A DNA stretch of 64,000 nucleotides from Flavobacterium inviolabile. GTDB taxonomy: Bacteria > Bacteroidota > Bacteroidia > Flavobacteriales > Flavobacteriaceae. The translations under genes were made by a program, and so were the position numbers. The notes under the pieces are model-generated. The model did not search any database, was not told where the DNA came from, and was given only the letters and a program-made list of their open reading frames with translations. The DNA is taken from the NCBI RefSeq assembly GCF_013389455.1, contig NZ_CP058278.1, forward strand, positions 3,162,001-3,226,000, written 5' to 3'. Below are positions 26,141-34,951 of the stretch, piece by piece (the first letter of the stretch is position 1; each line of letters begins with the position of its first letter).

Positions 26141-26148
26141 TACTTTTG
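26141..26148 (+). promoter_or_regulatory. Bacteroidota -7 promoter box of the DyP-GRE gene
   Basis: TACTTTTG is an exact TAnnTTTG match and gives a leader of about 140 bases before the ATG at 26296. The nearest upstream TTG is 28 bases away, longer than the usual spacer. Confidence 0.55.
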
Positions 26149-26295
26149 AAGTCAGCGATTTCCCACTATAATCCTCTATATCTTATTTTGAAGACAGATT
26201 CTCTGTTATTAAGACTGCATCGTTATGTTCTTAAAGGATCGCCGTTGCTTTCTAAAATAACAACTATAAAGGCATTAACCAACAAACAAAACAAC

Positions 26296-29200
26296 ATGAA
26301 AACACTAAACTACGAAGAAAGATTTGACGAAGTTTGGAAACATTGCCAACGAGGTCTGGTGTATCCGTCTCCGTTTGCAATTTTCGCAACTTTCTGGCTT
26401 AATAAGCCGGTGAGCAAATTACAGTTGTCCATTTTAATGGCTTCTGTCCGTGCAACAATCAACACGCATGAAGCGTTAAAGGATAAGAACACTACAGTTG
26501 TATTAGGGGTTTCGTTTAAAAACTGGGCGGAAATCTGCGAACATGAAGGGATGACATTACCTAAGGGAATGAAATTCAACTATCCGGAAAGTGGCAATCC
26601 CTATAATTCGAGCGTTTTTAAAACATCCAACGATGTTTTCGACGATTCTCACGGCGATATCTGGTTTCACATTAAAAGTGACAAGGAAGAGGCTTGCGAC
26701 ATTGTATTACAAATGCTGATAGAAGCTTTGGAGAAAGACACTTCCGATTACTATGCACAGGCTGCTGCTTCAAAATCCAACGAAGAAGACGGACATCGCG
26801 GGAAAGTGTTAGGCTGTCGTTTTTCGGAAAACCTCAACAACCCTTCCGATCCTATTACCATTGCAAAACATACATTAATAGGCTGTGACGACATGGAACA
26901 CTTTGGAGGTTCCTTTGTTCTGGCACAACGCTTTCTGATCAACTGGAATCAGATCAACATGATGACGGAAGACCAGATCGAAGACTTGATCGGCCGTAAA
27001 ACAGACGATACGATCATTCCGGACCGCGATTCCCGTTCCCATATTAAATCGGCGCGAATCCAGGACGAAAACGGAAATACAACCCCGGTACTGCGGTTAG
27101 GACTGCCTTTTGGCAGAGCCAAACAAACCGGAAGCGGATTCCGTACGCCGAAATCGGTTACCGTTTCGGATGAAGAAGGAATCTACTTTGCCGGTTTCTC
27201 CAGAGAAGTAGGCATACTGGAAAACATCATGTTCAATCAGATTGGTCCGGACAGCGGTTTTATGAACGACCGTTTGTTCAATCACTTAAAATCCGATTTG
27301 GGCGGTTTCTTCTATATCCCGAGTGTGGATGACCTGGATCTGGACATGATGAAAGATTACAAAAACAACTTTTCCTATATGGAAAAAGGCGACTGGACCC
27401 GTTTTCCGGGTGTAGACTGGACCCGTCTGGACCGCCATTATCGCAATGCGTCCAAAAACGGGCTGATGTATTACAGCCATCAGAATTACCTGTTTACAAT
27501 GTCGACCGAAATCAACCGCGACAACAAATATTTCAATGTTCCTTCCAACCGTATTTTAAGCCTGTTAGAGAACATTTTCTCCCTTTGGCAGGATAACTGG
27601 TACTTTAACCGCAAACAGGAAGAAATCAAAGAAGACATCCGCCATTATATCGACCAGTATAACGGAACCGACAAACCTGCCGACATTATGAGCGAATCCA
27701 TCATGATTCGGAAAGGCTGGGCGATTCGTTTGAGCCTGCAATTATTCAGCTCTGCCAACTATGGCTTTAGAGGACGTAGAATCCGTTTGAGCGACGGTAC
27801 CCTGATTCCGTATTCCTCTTTCCGTGAAAAAGAAGGCGAAATCGTTTACGGTTCCGATACTTACCGTATTTCTCCCGAAGAGATCATTGTGGGCGCCATG
27901 CCGAATTTATCTTTGGGTGAAGGCCGCTATGTGATGAAGTATCTTTCGGATGCAGAACGTCTGGACGGTTTCCTGAGCAACCTGAGTGAAGCTTCCGGTG
28001 TGGGACACGTGATTCCACATTATGAAAAAGCCTTACAGAAAGGTTTACTGACCATGCAGGAAGAAATCCTTGCCTATGAAAAACAAACCGACAATACCGA
28101 GAAAAAAGAACTGTACCATTCTGCTTACCTGTCTTTAAAAGGTATTTCCGAATACTGCTTAAACTATGCCGATCTGGCTCGTAAAACAGCAGCAAAAATG
28201 ACAGCTGGCCAGGAATGGGAAAGACAAAACCTGGAATCTATTGCCTATCGTATGACAAAACTGGCAACAGAAAAACCGGATACTCTGGTAGAAGCCGTTC
28301 AGTTTATCTTCACCCTGCACAGCTGTCTGCACTTAAACGGTGAACCTACAGCGATCGGAAGAATGGATCAGCTGTTACAGCCTTTCTATGAAAAAGACGA
28401 TGTTTCGGAAACAGAAGCACAGGAAATAATCGATGCATTCTATATCAAACTGGACGAAAAAGTACAGCAGAACCGTATCTTTATGGAAGATCATCAGCCG
28501 TTTGGTAACCTTGCCATGGGCGGAAGTTCCGGTCCTTATCCGCAAGGTGCTTCTTTAGGACAATGGATCCAGCAGATCACCGTGGGTGGAACTGTTGCCG
28601 ACGGAACTCCTTTTGACGATTCCAAACCGGCTTATAATTACATGACCAAACTGTTTATCCGTTCTTCCGGACGTTTGCCGCTCAATGCGCCATGTCTGTC
28701 CCTGAGAACGCGTAAAGATATTCCGCGTGAAATCCTGGAAGAAGCGGCGCATGCCCTGCTTTCCGGAGGTGCGCATCCGATATTGTTAAACGACGAAAAA
28801 ATTATTGACGGTTTATACCGCAGCGGTGACAACGTAGGCGGATCCTTAGGTGATGAAAACAAAAACTGGGATTCCAGAGTGAGCTTGCAATCGGCACAAA
28901 ATTATGCCTGCGACGGTTGCTACGAACCGCAGTTCCCGGGTGAAAACTGGTTCTCTCTGGGCGGATTCTCTACCTTACAACCGTTAGAATGTGCCTTAAA
29001 CCAGGGCAGAACCTACTCTTCTGCCGGTCAGTCCTATTTATTCGGACAGGTGGTTTCTTTAACCTCAAAACCGGCCGATCAGATCAAAAGCTTTGACGAA
29101 CTGGTAAAAATTTATTTTGAACATTTCAACCTTTTAAACCGAAAAGCCTTTAACGGTCAGTTAATGGGTTATGGTGCCAACACCAAATTCTGCCCTTCCC

Positions 29201-30219
29201 CGATACTGAATGTATTGATGGATGACTGTCTGGCTAAAGGACAGGATTTTTACAGCGGCGGAACCAAATACAATATTTACGGACCGTGCTATATTTCCCT
29301 GAGCAGTACCATCAACTCGCTTTATGCCATTAAATCGATGGTATTTGACGATAAAAATGCGGTAACAACCTTACCGGAATTACTGGAATGCCTGTGCTGT
29401 GACTGGGGTTATAAAATGACCGAACCGTTTATCAGTAACCTGGCAGGTGAATCCCGTATTGCCAGCCGTTCGGACCGTTTCAAACGTTTGCGTGAAATAG
29501 CCTTATCCTTACCGCGTTACGGAAGAGGCCACGAAGAGATCGATGCTTTCGGAAACACTATCCTGGAAGGCATTGCCCGAATCTCGGTAGAAACCTTCAC
29601 CCAGCCTTGGACGCAGTTACGCGATACGCTTAAAAATATGGCTTCCCGCTTTGGTTCGGAAGAGTTTCCATTCGGAATCCAGATACAGCCGGGTGTGGGA
29701 ACCTTTGAAAACCATGTGGAAATGGGTGCCTGGAATGGTGCCAGTGCCGATGGCCGTCGTTTGGGAACTACCGTTGCTTCCGATTTGAGTGCAGCACCAA
29801 GTCCTGCCGATTTACCAATCGAACACCAGTTTGCCGGATTTGAAGAAGCCCTGGCCGGATTTGACGGAAAAGGAGCCGAAATGATGACAGACGGTGCGCC
29901 GACAGATTTCAACATTGACGAAGACTTCCCTGTAGAAAAACTGGTGCAGGTAATGCAGCAGTTTGCTCAGGGGCAATCCTCAAATATACTAACGGTTACG
30001 GTAGCCAATCCGGATACGTTTAGTGAAGCAGTAGATTCACCGGAACAATACGATTTACTTCGTGTGCGTACCGGAGGCTGGACAAACTTCTTTACTTCGG
30101 TATTCCCGATTATCCAGGATCAGCACCGCCGCCGCCCGGTTTCAACTCCGGTGGAAGTCAAAAAAGACAAAAATGCCGCAAAAGGCTGTCCGTTCCATCA
30201 AAAAATGGTTCAGGAATAA
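26296..30219 (+). CDS. fusion of a DyP-type peroxidase-like domain and a glycyl radical enzyme
   Basis: 1307 residues from the ATG at 26296; a TTG at 26146 is part of the promoter. Residues 1 to about 345 look like a DyP peroxidase: GGSFVLAQRF, the IGR segment, proximal heme His249 in DSRSHIKSA and VLRLGLPFGR. The usual GxxDG motif reads G173-C-R-F-S, so the catalytic Asp is absent. From about 450 it is a pyruvate formate-lyase/glycerol-dehydratase-type enzyme: AIGRMDQLLQPFY, LNAPCLSLR, active-site Cys875 and Glu877 in DGCYEP, and the glycyl motif RTGGW with Gly1261, followed by NFFTSVFPIIQDQ. The C-terminus carries KGCPFH. No activase gene is nearby. The substrate is unknown; GC-x-E is the eliminase/dehydratase-type signature. 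Confidence 0.85.
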   Translation: MKTLNYEERFDEVWKHCQRGLVYPSPFAIFATFWLNKPVSKLQLSILMASVRATINTHEALKDKNTTVVLGVSFKNWAEICEHEGMTLPKGMKFNYPESGNPYNSSVFKTSNDVFDDSHGDIWFHIKSDKEEACDIVLQMLIEALEKDTSDYYAQAAASKSNEEDGHRGKVLGCRFSENLNNPSDPITIAKHTLIGCDDMEHFGGSFVLAQRFLINWNQINMMTEDQIEDLIGRKTDDTIIPDRDSRSHIKSARIQDENGNTTPVLRLGLPFGRAKQTGSGFRTPKSVTVSDEEGIYFAGFSREVGILENIMFNQIGPDSGFMNDRLFNHLKSDLGGFFYIPSVDDLDLDMMKDYKNNFSYMEKGDWTRFPGVDWTRLDRHYRNASKNGLMYYSHQNYLFTMSTEINRDNKYFNVPSNRILSLLENIFSLWQDNWYFNRKQEEIKEDIRHYIDQYNGTDKPADIMSESIMIRKGWAIRLSLQLFSSANYGFRGRRIRLSDGTLIPYSSFREKEGEIVYGSDTYRISPEEIIVGAMPNLSLGEGRYVMKYLSDAERLDGFLSNLSEASGVGHVIPHYEKALQKGLLTMQEEILAYEKQTDNTEKKELYHSAYLSLKGISEYCLNYADLARKTAAKMTAGQEWERQNLESIAYRMTKLATEKPDTLVEAVQFIFTLHSCLHLNGEPTAIGRMDQLLQPFYEKDDVSETEAQEIIDAFYIKLDEKVQQNRIFMEDHQPFGNLAMGGSSGPYPQGASLGQWIQQITVGGTVADGTPFDDSKPAYNYMTKLFIRSSGRLPLNAPCLSLRTRKDIPREILEEAAHALLSGGAHPILLNDEKIIDGLYRSGDNVGGSLGDENKNWDSRVSLQSAQNYACDGCYEPQFPGENWFSLGGFSTLQPLECALNQGRTYSSAGQSYLFGQVVSLTSKPADQIKSFDELVKIYFEHFNLLNRKAFNGQLMGYGANTKFCPSPILNVLMDDCLAKGQDFYSGGTKYNIYGPCYISLSSTINSLYAIKSMVFDDKNAVTTLPELLECLCCDWGYKMTEPFISNLAGESRIASRSDRFKRLREIALSLPRYGRGHEEIDAFGNTILEGIARISVETFTQPWTQLRDTLKNMASRFGSEEFPFGIQIQPGVGTFENHVEMGAWNGASADGRRLGTTVASDLSAAPSPADLPIEHQFAGFEEALAGFDGKGAEMMTDGAPTDFNIDEDFPVEKLVQVMQQFAQGQSSNILTVTVANPDTFSEAVDSPEQYDLLRVRTGGWTNFFTSVFPIIQDQHRRRPVSTPVEVKKDKNAAKGCPFHQKMVQE

Positions 30220-30244
30220 TCGTTTTAAAAAAAGTGGTGAAAGG

Positions 30245-30271
30245 CGCCCCGGGAAACCGGGGTGTTTTTTA
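30245..30271 (+). terminator. rho-independent terminator
   Basis: GC-rich 8-bp stem CGCCCCGG / CCGGGGTG with a GAAA tetraloop and T6, 25 bases after the DyP-GRE stop. Confidence 0.92.
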
Positions 30272-30314
30272 TTTATATCGCACCCCAGCTTATCTAAAAT
30301 AACCACTAAAATAT

Positions 30315-30322
30315 TACTTTTG
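30315..30322 (+). promoter_or_regulatory. Bacteroidota -7 promoter box
   Basis: TACTTTTG, exact TAnnTTTG, 45 bases before the ATG at 30368. Confidence 0.6.
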
Positions 30323-30367
30323 TAAAATGTAAGAGCAATCCTTACTTCGTTCCTATCCTCTTTACTT

Positions 30368-31738
30368 ATGCAAAAAATTTCATCCCTTTTTTTCTTATCC
30401 TTCTTATTATTAACCTCCTCCCTATTTGCCCAATGCTGGCAATCTGTTTCGGCAGGCGGGAATCATACTTTAGCTATTCGGCAGGACGGAAGTCTTTGGG
30501 CATCGGGATTTAATGCAAACGGACAGATCGGTGTCGGCAATTATCAGGTATACTACAGTCTGTTCACCCTCGTAAACAGTCAGAACCAATGGAAAGCTGT
30601 AGCGGCCGGCGAACAATTCTCCCTTGCGATCCGCCAAGACCATACCTTATGGTCCTGGGGTAATAATTATTTTGGGCAATTGGGAACCAATACTTCCGAA
30701 GATAATGTCCCAACACCGCACCAGATAGGCACTCATAACGACTGGGAAAAAATAGCAGCTGGAAACAGCCATGCCATTGCCTTAAAAAAAGACGGTACCC
30801 TATGGTCGTGGGGCAGCAATTTTTACGGGCAATTAGGAGACGGAACGACCACTTCCCGCACTGCTCCCGTACAAATTGGCACTGATAATAACTGGAAAGA
30901 GATAGCTGCCGGGCACTGGTATAATTTAGGCATTAAAAAAGACGGTACTTTATGGGCATGGGGCGCTAATACCAAAGGTGGATTAGGCGACGGAACAGTG
31001 ATTCACAAATATATTCCGACACAAATAGGCAATGCCAATAACTGGAAGACTATTGCAGCCGGCAATGCACACTCCTTAGCAATAAAACAGGATGGTACTT
31101 TATGGACATGGGGATATAATATTTCCGGTCAGTTAGGAAACGGAACAACAAACGACACCAATATTCCGGCTCAGATAGGCTCGGCAAATAACTGGCAGGG
31201 CATCGAATGCGGCGGCACACAAACAATCGCCTTCCGAAGCGACGGTACATTATGGACCTGGGGCAATAATTATTACGGGGAATTAGGAAACGGCAATAAT
31301 CAAAATTCCTCAATACCCGTAACGGTTGGCATTCAAAATAATTGGTCGGCAATCAGTGCCGGATGGCATTACAGTTTTGCTTTAAAAAATGATGGTACCT
31401 TATTCGGTTTTGGCATTAATGCCGAAGGGGAATTGGGTAACGGAACCGCAACAAACACCAATATCCCCGTGATAATCCCGTGTACGTCACTCAGTATAAA
31501 GGATCATCAGCCAATGAACGTTTTAGTGTATCCCAATCCAACATCGGACATCATAAATATTCCTGACAATAATCAGCCTGTAAACAAAATCAACATCTAT
31601 GACCTGTCCGGAAAATTAATCCGTAACTATTCCGGAAACACAGCTGTATTATCTTTAAATCCTTTAGCAAAAGGAATGTATACGATAGAGATCCTGTACG
31701 ACAATTCCACAGTAAGGCAAAAAATCATGAAATTGTAA
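30368..31738 (+). CDS. RCC1-repeat protein exported by type IX secretion
   Basis: 456 residues. Signal peptide ending SLFAQC, then about seven RCC1-type beta-propeller blades, each with a copy of the [16 protein letters not shown] pattern. A type A T9SS sorting domain closes the protein ([10 protein letters not shown] near residue 383, GMYTIEI and final KIMKL). Secreted seven-bladed propellers usually bind a partner; the ligand here is unknown. It has its own promoter and follows a terminator, so it is a single-gene unit. Confidence 0.92.
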   Translation: MQKISSLFFLSFLLLTSSLFAQCWQSVSAGGNHTLAIRQDGSLWASGFNANGQIGVGNYQVYYSLFTLVNSQNQWKAVAAGEQFSLAIRQDHTLWSWGNNYFGQLGTNTSEDNVPTPHQIGTHNDWEKIAAGNSHAIALKKDGTLWSWGSNFYGQLGDGTTTSRTAPVQIGTDNNWKEIAAGHWYNLGIKKDGTLWAWGANTKGGLGDGTVIHKYIPTQIGNANNWKTIAAGNAHSLAIKQDGTLWTWGYNISGQLGNGTTNDTNIPAQIGSANNWQGIECGGTQTIAFRSDGTLWTWGNNYYGELGNGNNQNSSIPVTVGIQNNWSAISAGWHYSFALKNDGTLFGFGINAEGELGNGTATNTNIPVIIPCTSLSIKDHQPMNVLVYPNPTSDIINIPDNNQPVNKINIYDLSGKLIRNYSGNTAVLSLNPLAKGMYTIEILYDNSTVRQKIMKL

Positions 31739-31891
31739 TGACCAATTTGTTGTCTTTATCCCTTTCACTTTTTAACAATATTGAAAAGCAGAAACCTATA
31801 CAAACAAACAATAATCCGGAGCATCCTGATCCTTATTAAAACCGGACTTCGTTCCTACCGGTCAGGCAAAGCGGAATTCATCTGTTTTAGC

Positions 31892-31899
31892 TATTTTTG
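31892..31899 (+). promoter_or_regulatory. Bacteroidota -7 promoter box
   Basis: TATTTTTG, exact TAnnTTTG, 18 bases before the ATG at 31918. Confidence 0.55.
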
Positions 31900-31917
31900 T
31901 AAGACAATTATTTTCTT

Positions 31918-32487
31918 ATGAACCAATACGACCTCCTACGCCAACATATCGCTGCCATTTGCCCGCTATCGGATAGTGAATGGGAATATGTTTCCCAGTA
32001 TTTTACACACCGGAAACTGCGCAAACACCAGTTTTTGGTTCAAAAAGGCGAAATGGTTCCCTGCGAATTCTGGATTATCAAAGGCCTGGTTAAAACCTAT
32101 GCCATCGATACCGACGGCAAAGAACACATCCTGCAGTTTGCTATGGAAGAATACTGGACCAGCGATTTCCACGCCTTCCAGAACCAGGTTCCGGCAGGAA
32201 TGTTTATGGATTGTATTGAAGATTCCGAATTCTTTTGCTTAAAACTGGAAGATCGTGAGAAAATATGCTGCGAAATTCCGGCTATGGCAAACTTCTTCCG
32301 GATCAAAGCCAATTACGGGTATATCGCCCTGCAGCAACGCATCATGTCGCTGCTCACCGAAACAGCCGAAGAACGCTATAACAACCTGATCAAGAAACTG
32401 CCGCGATTAATCCAGCGCGTTCCTAAAAAACTACTGGCGTCTTACCTGGGCGTAACCCGGGAAACACTCAGCCGGTTAAAGAGCTGA
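31918..32487 (+). CDS. Crp/Fnr-family transcription regulator
   Basis: 189 residues. A cNMP-type beta roll (residues 30-115, RKHQFLVQKGEMVPCEFWIIKG) and a C-terminal helix-turn-helix ending KKLLASYLGVTRETLSRLKS, the normal ending for the short Bacteroidota Crp/Fnr group. No Fe-S cysteine cluster is evident at the N-terminus. The next gene, 239 bases on, starts a five-gene operon for efflux and reduction of electrophiles; control of that operon is likely but inferred. Confidence 0.88.
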   Translation: MNQYDLLRQHIAAICPLSDSEWEYVSQYFTHRKLRKHQFLVQKGEMVPCEFWIIKGLVKTYAIDTDGKEHILQFAMEEYWTSDFHAFQNQVPAGMFMDCIEDSEFFCLKLEDREKICCEIPAMANFFRIKANYGYIALQQRIMSLLTETAEERYNNLIKKLPRLIQRVPKKLLASYLGVTRETLSRLKS

Positions 32488-32726
32488 AAAGTGTGATATA
32501 CATCACCAAAAAACGGTGATCTAACTCCTCGCACAGTTCCCTGCCTGTTCGGACATTTGTACTGTTATTTTTAGCAATATAAATATGACCGTAGGAAATT
32601 GTTTTACCCGTTGTTTTTACAAGTTATTGTGTACTAATTATTATTAGGATCAAGTGCTGCCTGTACCCGTTACGCGGCAGGAATACCACTTTATTTCTTT
32701 ACTAATTAATACGATAATAACATTAT

Positions 32727-33950
32727 ATGAAAACAATACATAACAACAGTACTGCCGCTGTTGCAGCAGTACCGGCAAAATCAACAAAACTTCCCGCTGC
32801 CTTGTGGGCACTGACCATTAGTGCTTTTGGTATCGGAACCACCGAATTCGTAATTGTAGGCTTATTGCCCACAGTTGCCAAAGATTTAGGAACATCTATT
32901 GCTTCAGCCGGACTACTGGTTAGCTTATATGCTTTAGGAGTAGCCATTGGCGCACCCATTTTAACCGCCTTAACCGGTCATATCAACCGTAAAAAACTGC
33001 TTTTAGGGATTATGATACTGTTTATCATTGGGAACGGTCTGGCATCGGTAGCACCATCATTTATCACCTTAGTACTCGCCCGGATATTAACCGGATTTGC
33101 ACACGGAGTCTTTTTCTCGATCGGGGCAACCATCGCCGCCGGATTGGTTCCGGAAGATAAAAGAGCCAGTGCCATCGCCATTATGTTTGCCGGATTAACC
33201 GTTGCCATCGTAACCGGAGTACCGTTAGGAACTTATATCGGACAGCATTTCGGATGGAGAGCGACTTTTATTGGTGTGGCATTATTGGGAATCATCGGGT
33301 TTATAGCCAGCAGCCTGCTGGTACCAAACACCATTCAGAAAAGCAAAGCCTTAAAACTGAGCGATCAGCTTAAAGTATTGAAAAATCCGTCCATCCTTTT
33401 AGTATTGGCAATAACAGCCTTAGGATATGGCGGGACTTTTGTAACCTTTACCTATATGGCGCCTTTACTGGAAAACATTACCGGATTTTCTGCCGATGTA
33501 ACCGGTTTATTGTTACTGATCTACGGAATTGCGATTGCTTTAGGAAATGTCATTGGCGGTAAAGTATCAAATCATAAGCCTGCCAAAGCCTTAATGATCA
33601 TGTTTATACTACAGGCCATTGTTTTACTGGTATTATCCTTTACCGTTTACAACAAAACAGCTGCGGTAATGACCCTGTTTGCTATGGGAATCCTTGCCTT
33701 TTCAAATGTACCCGGATTACAGCTATATGTAGTTCAGATGGCCGAAAAATATTTACCCGGAACGGAAGATGTCGCTTCGGCACTGAACATTGCCGCTTTT
33801 AATGTCGGAATCGCCATCGGTGCCTTTATTGGCGGAACCATTGTGGAATCTTCATTAGGTATCCAGGCTACTCCATGGGTAGGCGCTATTCTGGTTGCCA
33901 TTGGTTTTGTGGTAAGCTTTATCAGTTTTAAAAGAGAAAAAAAGAATTGA
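32727..33950 (+). CDS. MFS drug/sugar efflux transporter (DHA1 family)
   Basis: 407 residues with twelve membrane helices. The start of helix 1, ALTISAFGIGTTEFVIVGLLPTVA, and the loop GHINRKKLLLG after helix 2 (MFS motif A variant) place it in the AraJ/YdhP-like DHA1 group of proton-driven exporters. It is the first gene of the 32727-37827 operon and stops 2 bases before the LLM gene start. Substrates of such pumps include sugars, arabinosides and drugs, none of which can be chosen from sequence. Confidence 0.9.
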   Translation: MKTIHNNSTAAVAAVPAKSTKLPAALWALTISAFGIGTTEFVIVGLLPTVAKDLGTSIASAGLLVSLYALGVAIGAPILTALTGHINRKKLLLGIMILFIIGNGLASVAPSFITLVLARILTGFAHGVFFSIGATIAAGLVPEDKRASAIAIMFAGLTVAIVTGVPLGTYIGQHFGWRATFIGVALLGIIGFIASSLLVPNTIQKSKALKLSDQLKVLKNPSILLVLAITALGYGGTFVTFTYMAPLLENITGFSADVTGLLLLIYGIAIALGNVIGGKVSNHKPAKALMIMFILQAIVLLVLSFTVYNKTAAVMTLFAMGILAFSNVPGLQLYVVQMAEKYLPGTEDVASALNIAAFNVGIAIGAFIGGTIVESSLGIQATPWVGAILVAIGFVVSFISFKREKKN

Positions 33951-33952
33951 TT

Positions 33953-34951
33953 ATGGAAACGATATGTGAAACAATCTGTAAAATACACGTTCCCGGAAAA
34001 ATGACCATCGGACTCGAATTTCCTTTGGATAACGATTGGTCACTTGCCGGAGAAAAGAAACGCAATGCAGCAGGACGTCCTTTCGGTATACCGGACATCA
34101 GCCAGCATACCGAATACATCAAACTGGCTGACCAACTGGGATTTGCAGCCCTATGGATGCGTGAAGTCCCTGTTTATGATCCGGATTTTGGTGACGGTGC
34201 CCAGTTATTTGACACTATGGCCTACCTGGGCTATATCGCCGGAATTACAAAATCGATCGTATTGGGAACCGCTGCGGTAGTTTTACCGCTGCACGATCCG
34301 CTGCAACTCGCAAAAGCTGTTGCTACGATAGAAAACCTGTCCGGAAGCCGGTTGCTTTTGGGAGTGGGTTTAGGCGACCGACCTGTTGAATTTCCGTTAT
34401 TCGGTTATGACTTTGAAAACAGGGCGGAACGCTTTATCGAAAACCACCAGATCATGCTGGAAGCCTGGAAAGAGCATAGCGAACTGAACCGGTTCTATAA
34501 AAACCTGGACAACCGGATCCAAATTTATCCGAAACCGGAAAACCCGATTCCGTGGATTATTGCCGGAAGGGCACAGCAAAATATGGACTGGATTGCCCGA
34601 AACATGCAGGGCTGGTTCAACTACCCGCGTCCGGTGGAAGAAACCGCACAAATGGTAATCGACTGGCGCAACGTTCTATACGATAACGACCAGGCATCCA
34701 AACCGTATATCACGGCTTTTCACCTGAATCTTTCAGCCGATGATGATGCCCCGTTCAAACCGCATCGTTTTGGCGGATCGGTCGGTATAAACGGTTTGTT
34801 GCCGCTGCTCAAACAATATGAAGAAGCAGGTGTCAACCACATGGCATTGCACTTGCGCAAATCGGAAACTCCGGTTCAGGAAGCACTGGAAAAAATAGCT
34901 CAAAAAGTAATCCCCCATTTTAATTATAAAGAATATCAACATGTTGTTTAA
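33953..34951 (+). CDS. LLM-class (luciferase-like) flavin-dependent oxidoreductase
   Basis: 332 residues from the ATG at 33953, 2 bases after the MFS stop. It has the TIM-barrel luciferase-like fold: GLEFPLDNDW at the first strand, AALWMREVPVYDP, then ITKSIVLGTAAVVLPLHDPLQLAKAVATIE shown here as the conserved GTAAV..LPLHDP pattern, and LLLGVGLGDRP. Such enzymes use reduced FMN or F420 to act on aldehydes, aromatics or sulfonates. It overlaps the old yellow enzyme gene by 11 bases. Confidence 0.87.
   Translation: METICETICKIHVPGKMTIGLEFPLDNDWSLAGEKKRNAAGRPFGIPDISQHTEYIKLADQLGFAALWMREVPVYDPDFGDGAQLFDTMAYLGYIAGITKSIVLGTAAVVLPLHDPLQLAKAVATIENLSGSRLLLGVGLGDRPVEFPLFGYDFENRAERFIENHQIMLEAWKEHSELNRFYKNLDNRIQIYPKPENPIPWIIAGRAQQNMDWIARNMQGWFNYPRPVEETAQMVIDWRNVLYDNDQASKPYITAFHLNLSADDDAPFKPHRFGGSVGINGLLPLLKQYEEAGVNHMALHLRKSETPVQEALEKIAQKVIPHFNYKEYQHVV

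Noticed and set aside
25773..26171. Several open frames across the repeat region, coding Lys/Gly/Gln-rich or Leu/Pro-rich peptides
   Set aside because: They arise from the 7-bp repeat itself (a 21-base, 7-residue period) on both strands; no start context, no conserved features.
26310..29915. Open frames on the minus strand inside the DyP-GRE gene, up to 132 codons
   Set aside because: They run opposite a large well-supported gene, overlap one another and show no recognisable domain.
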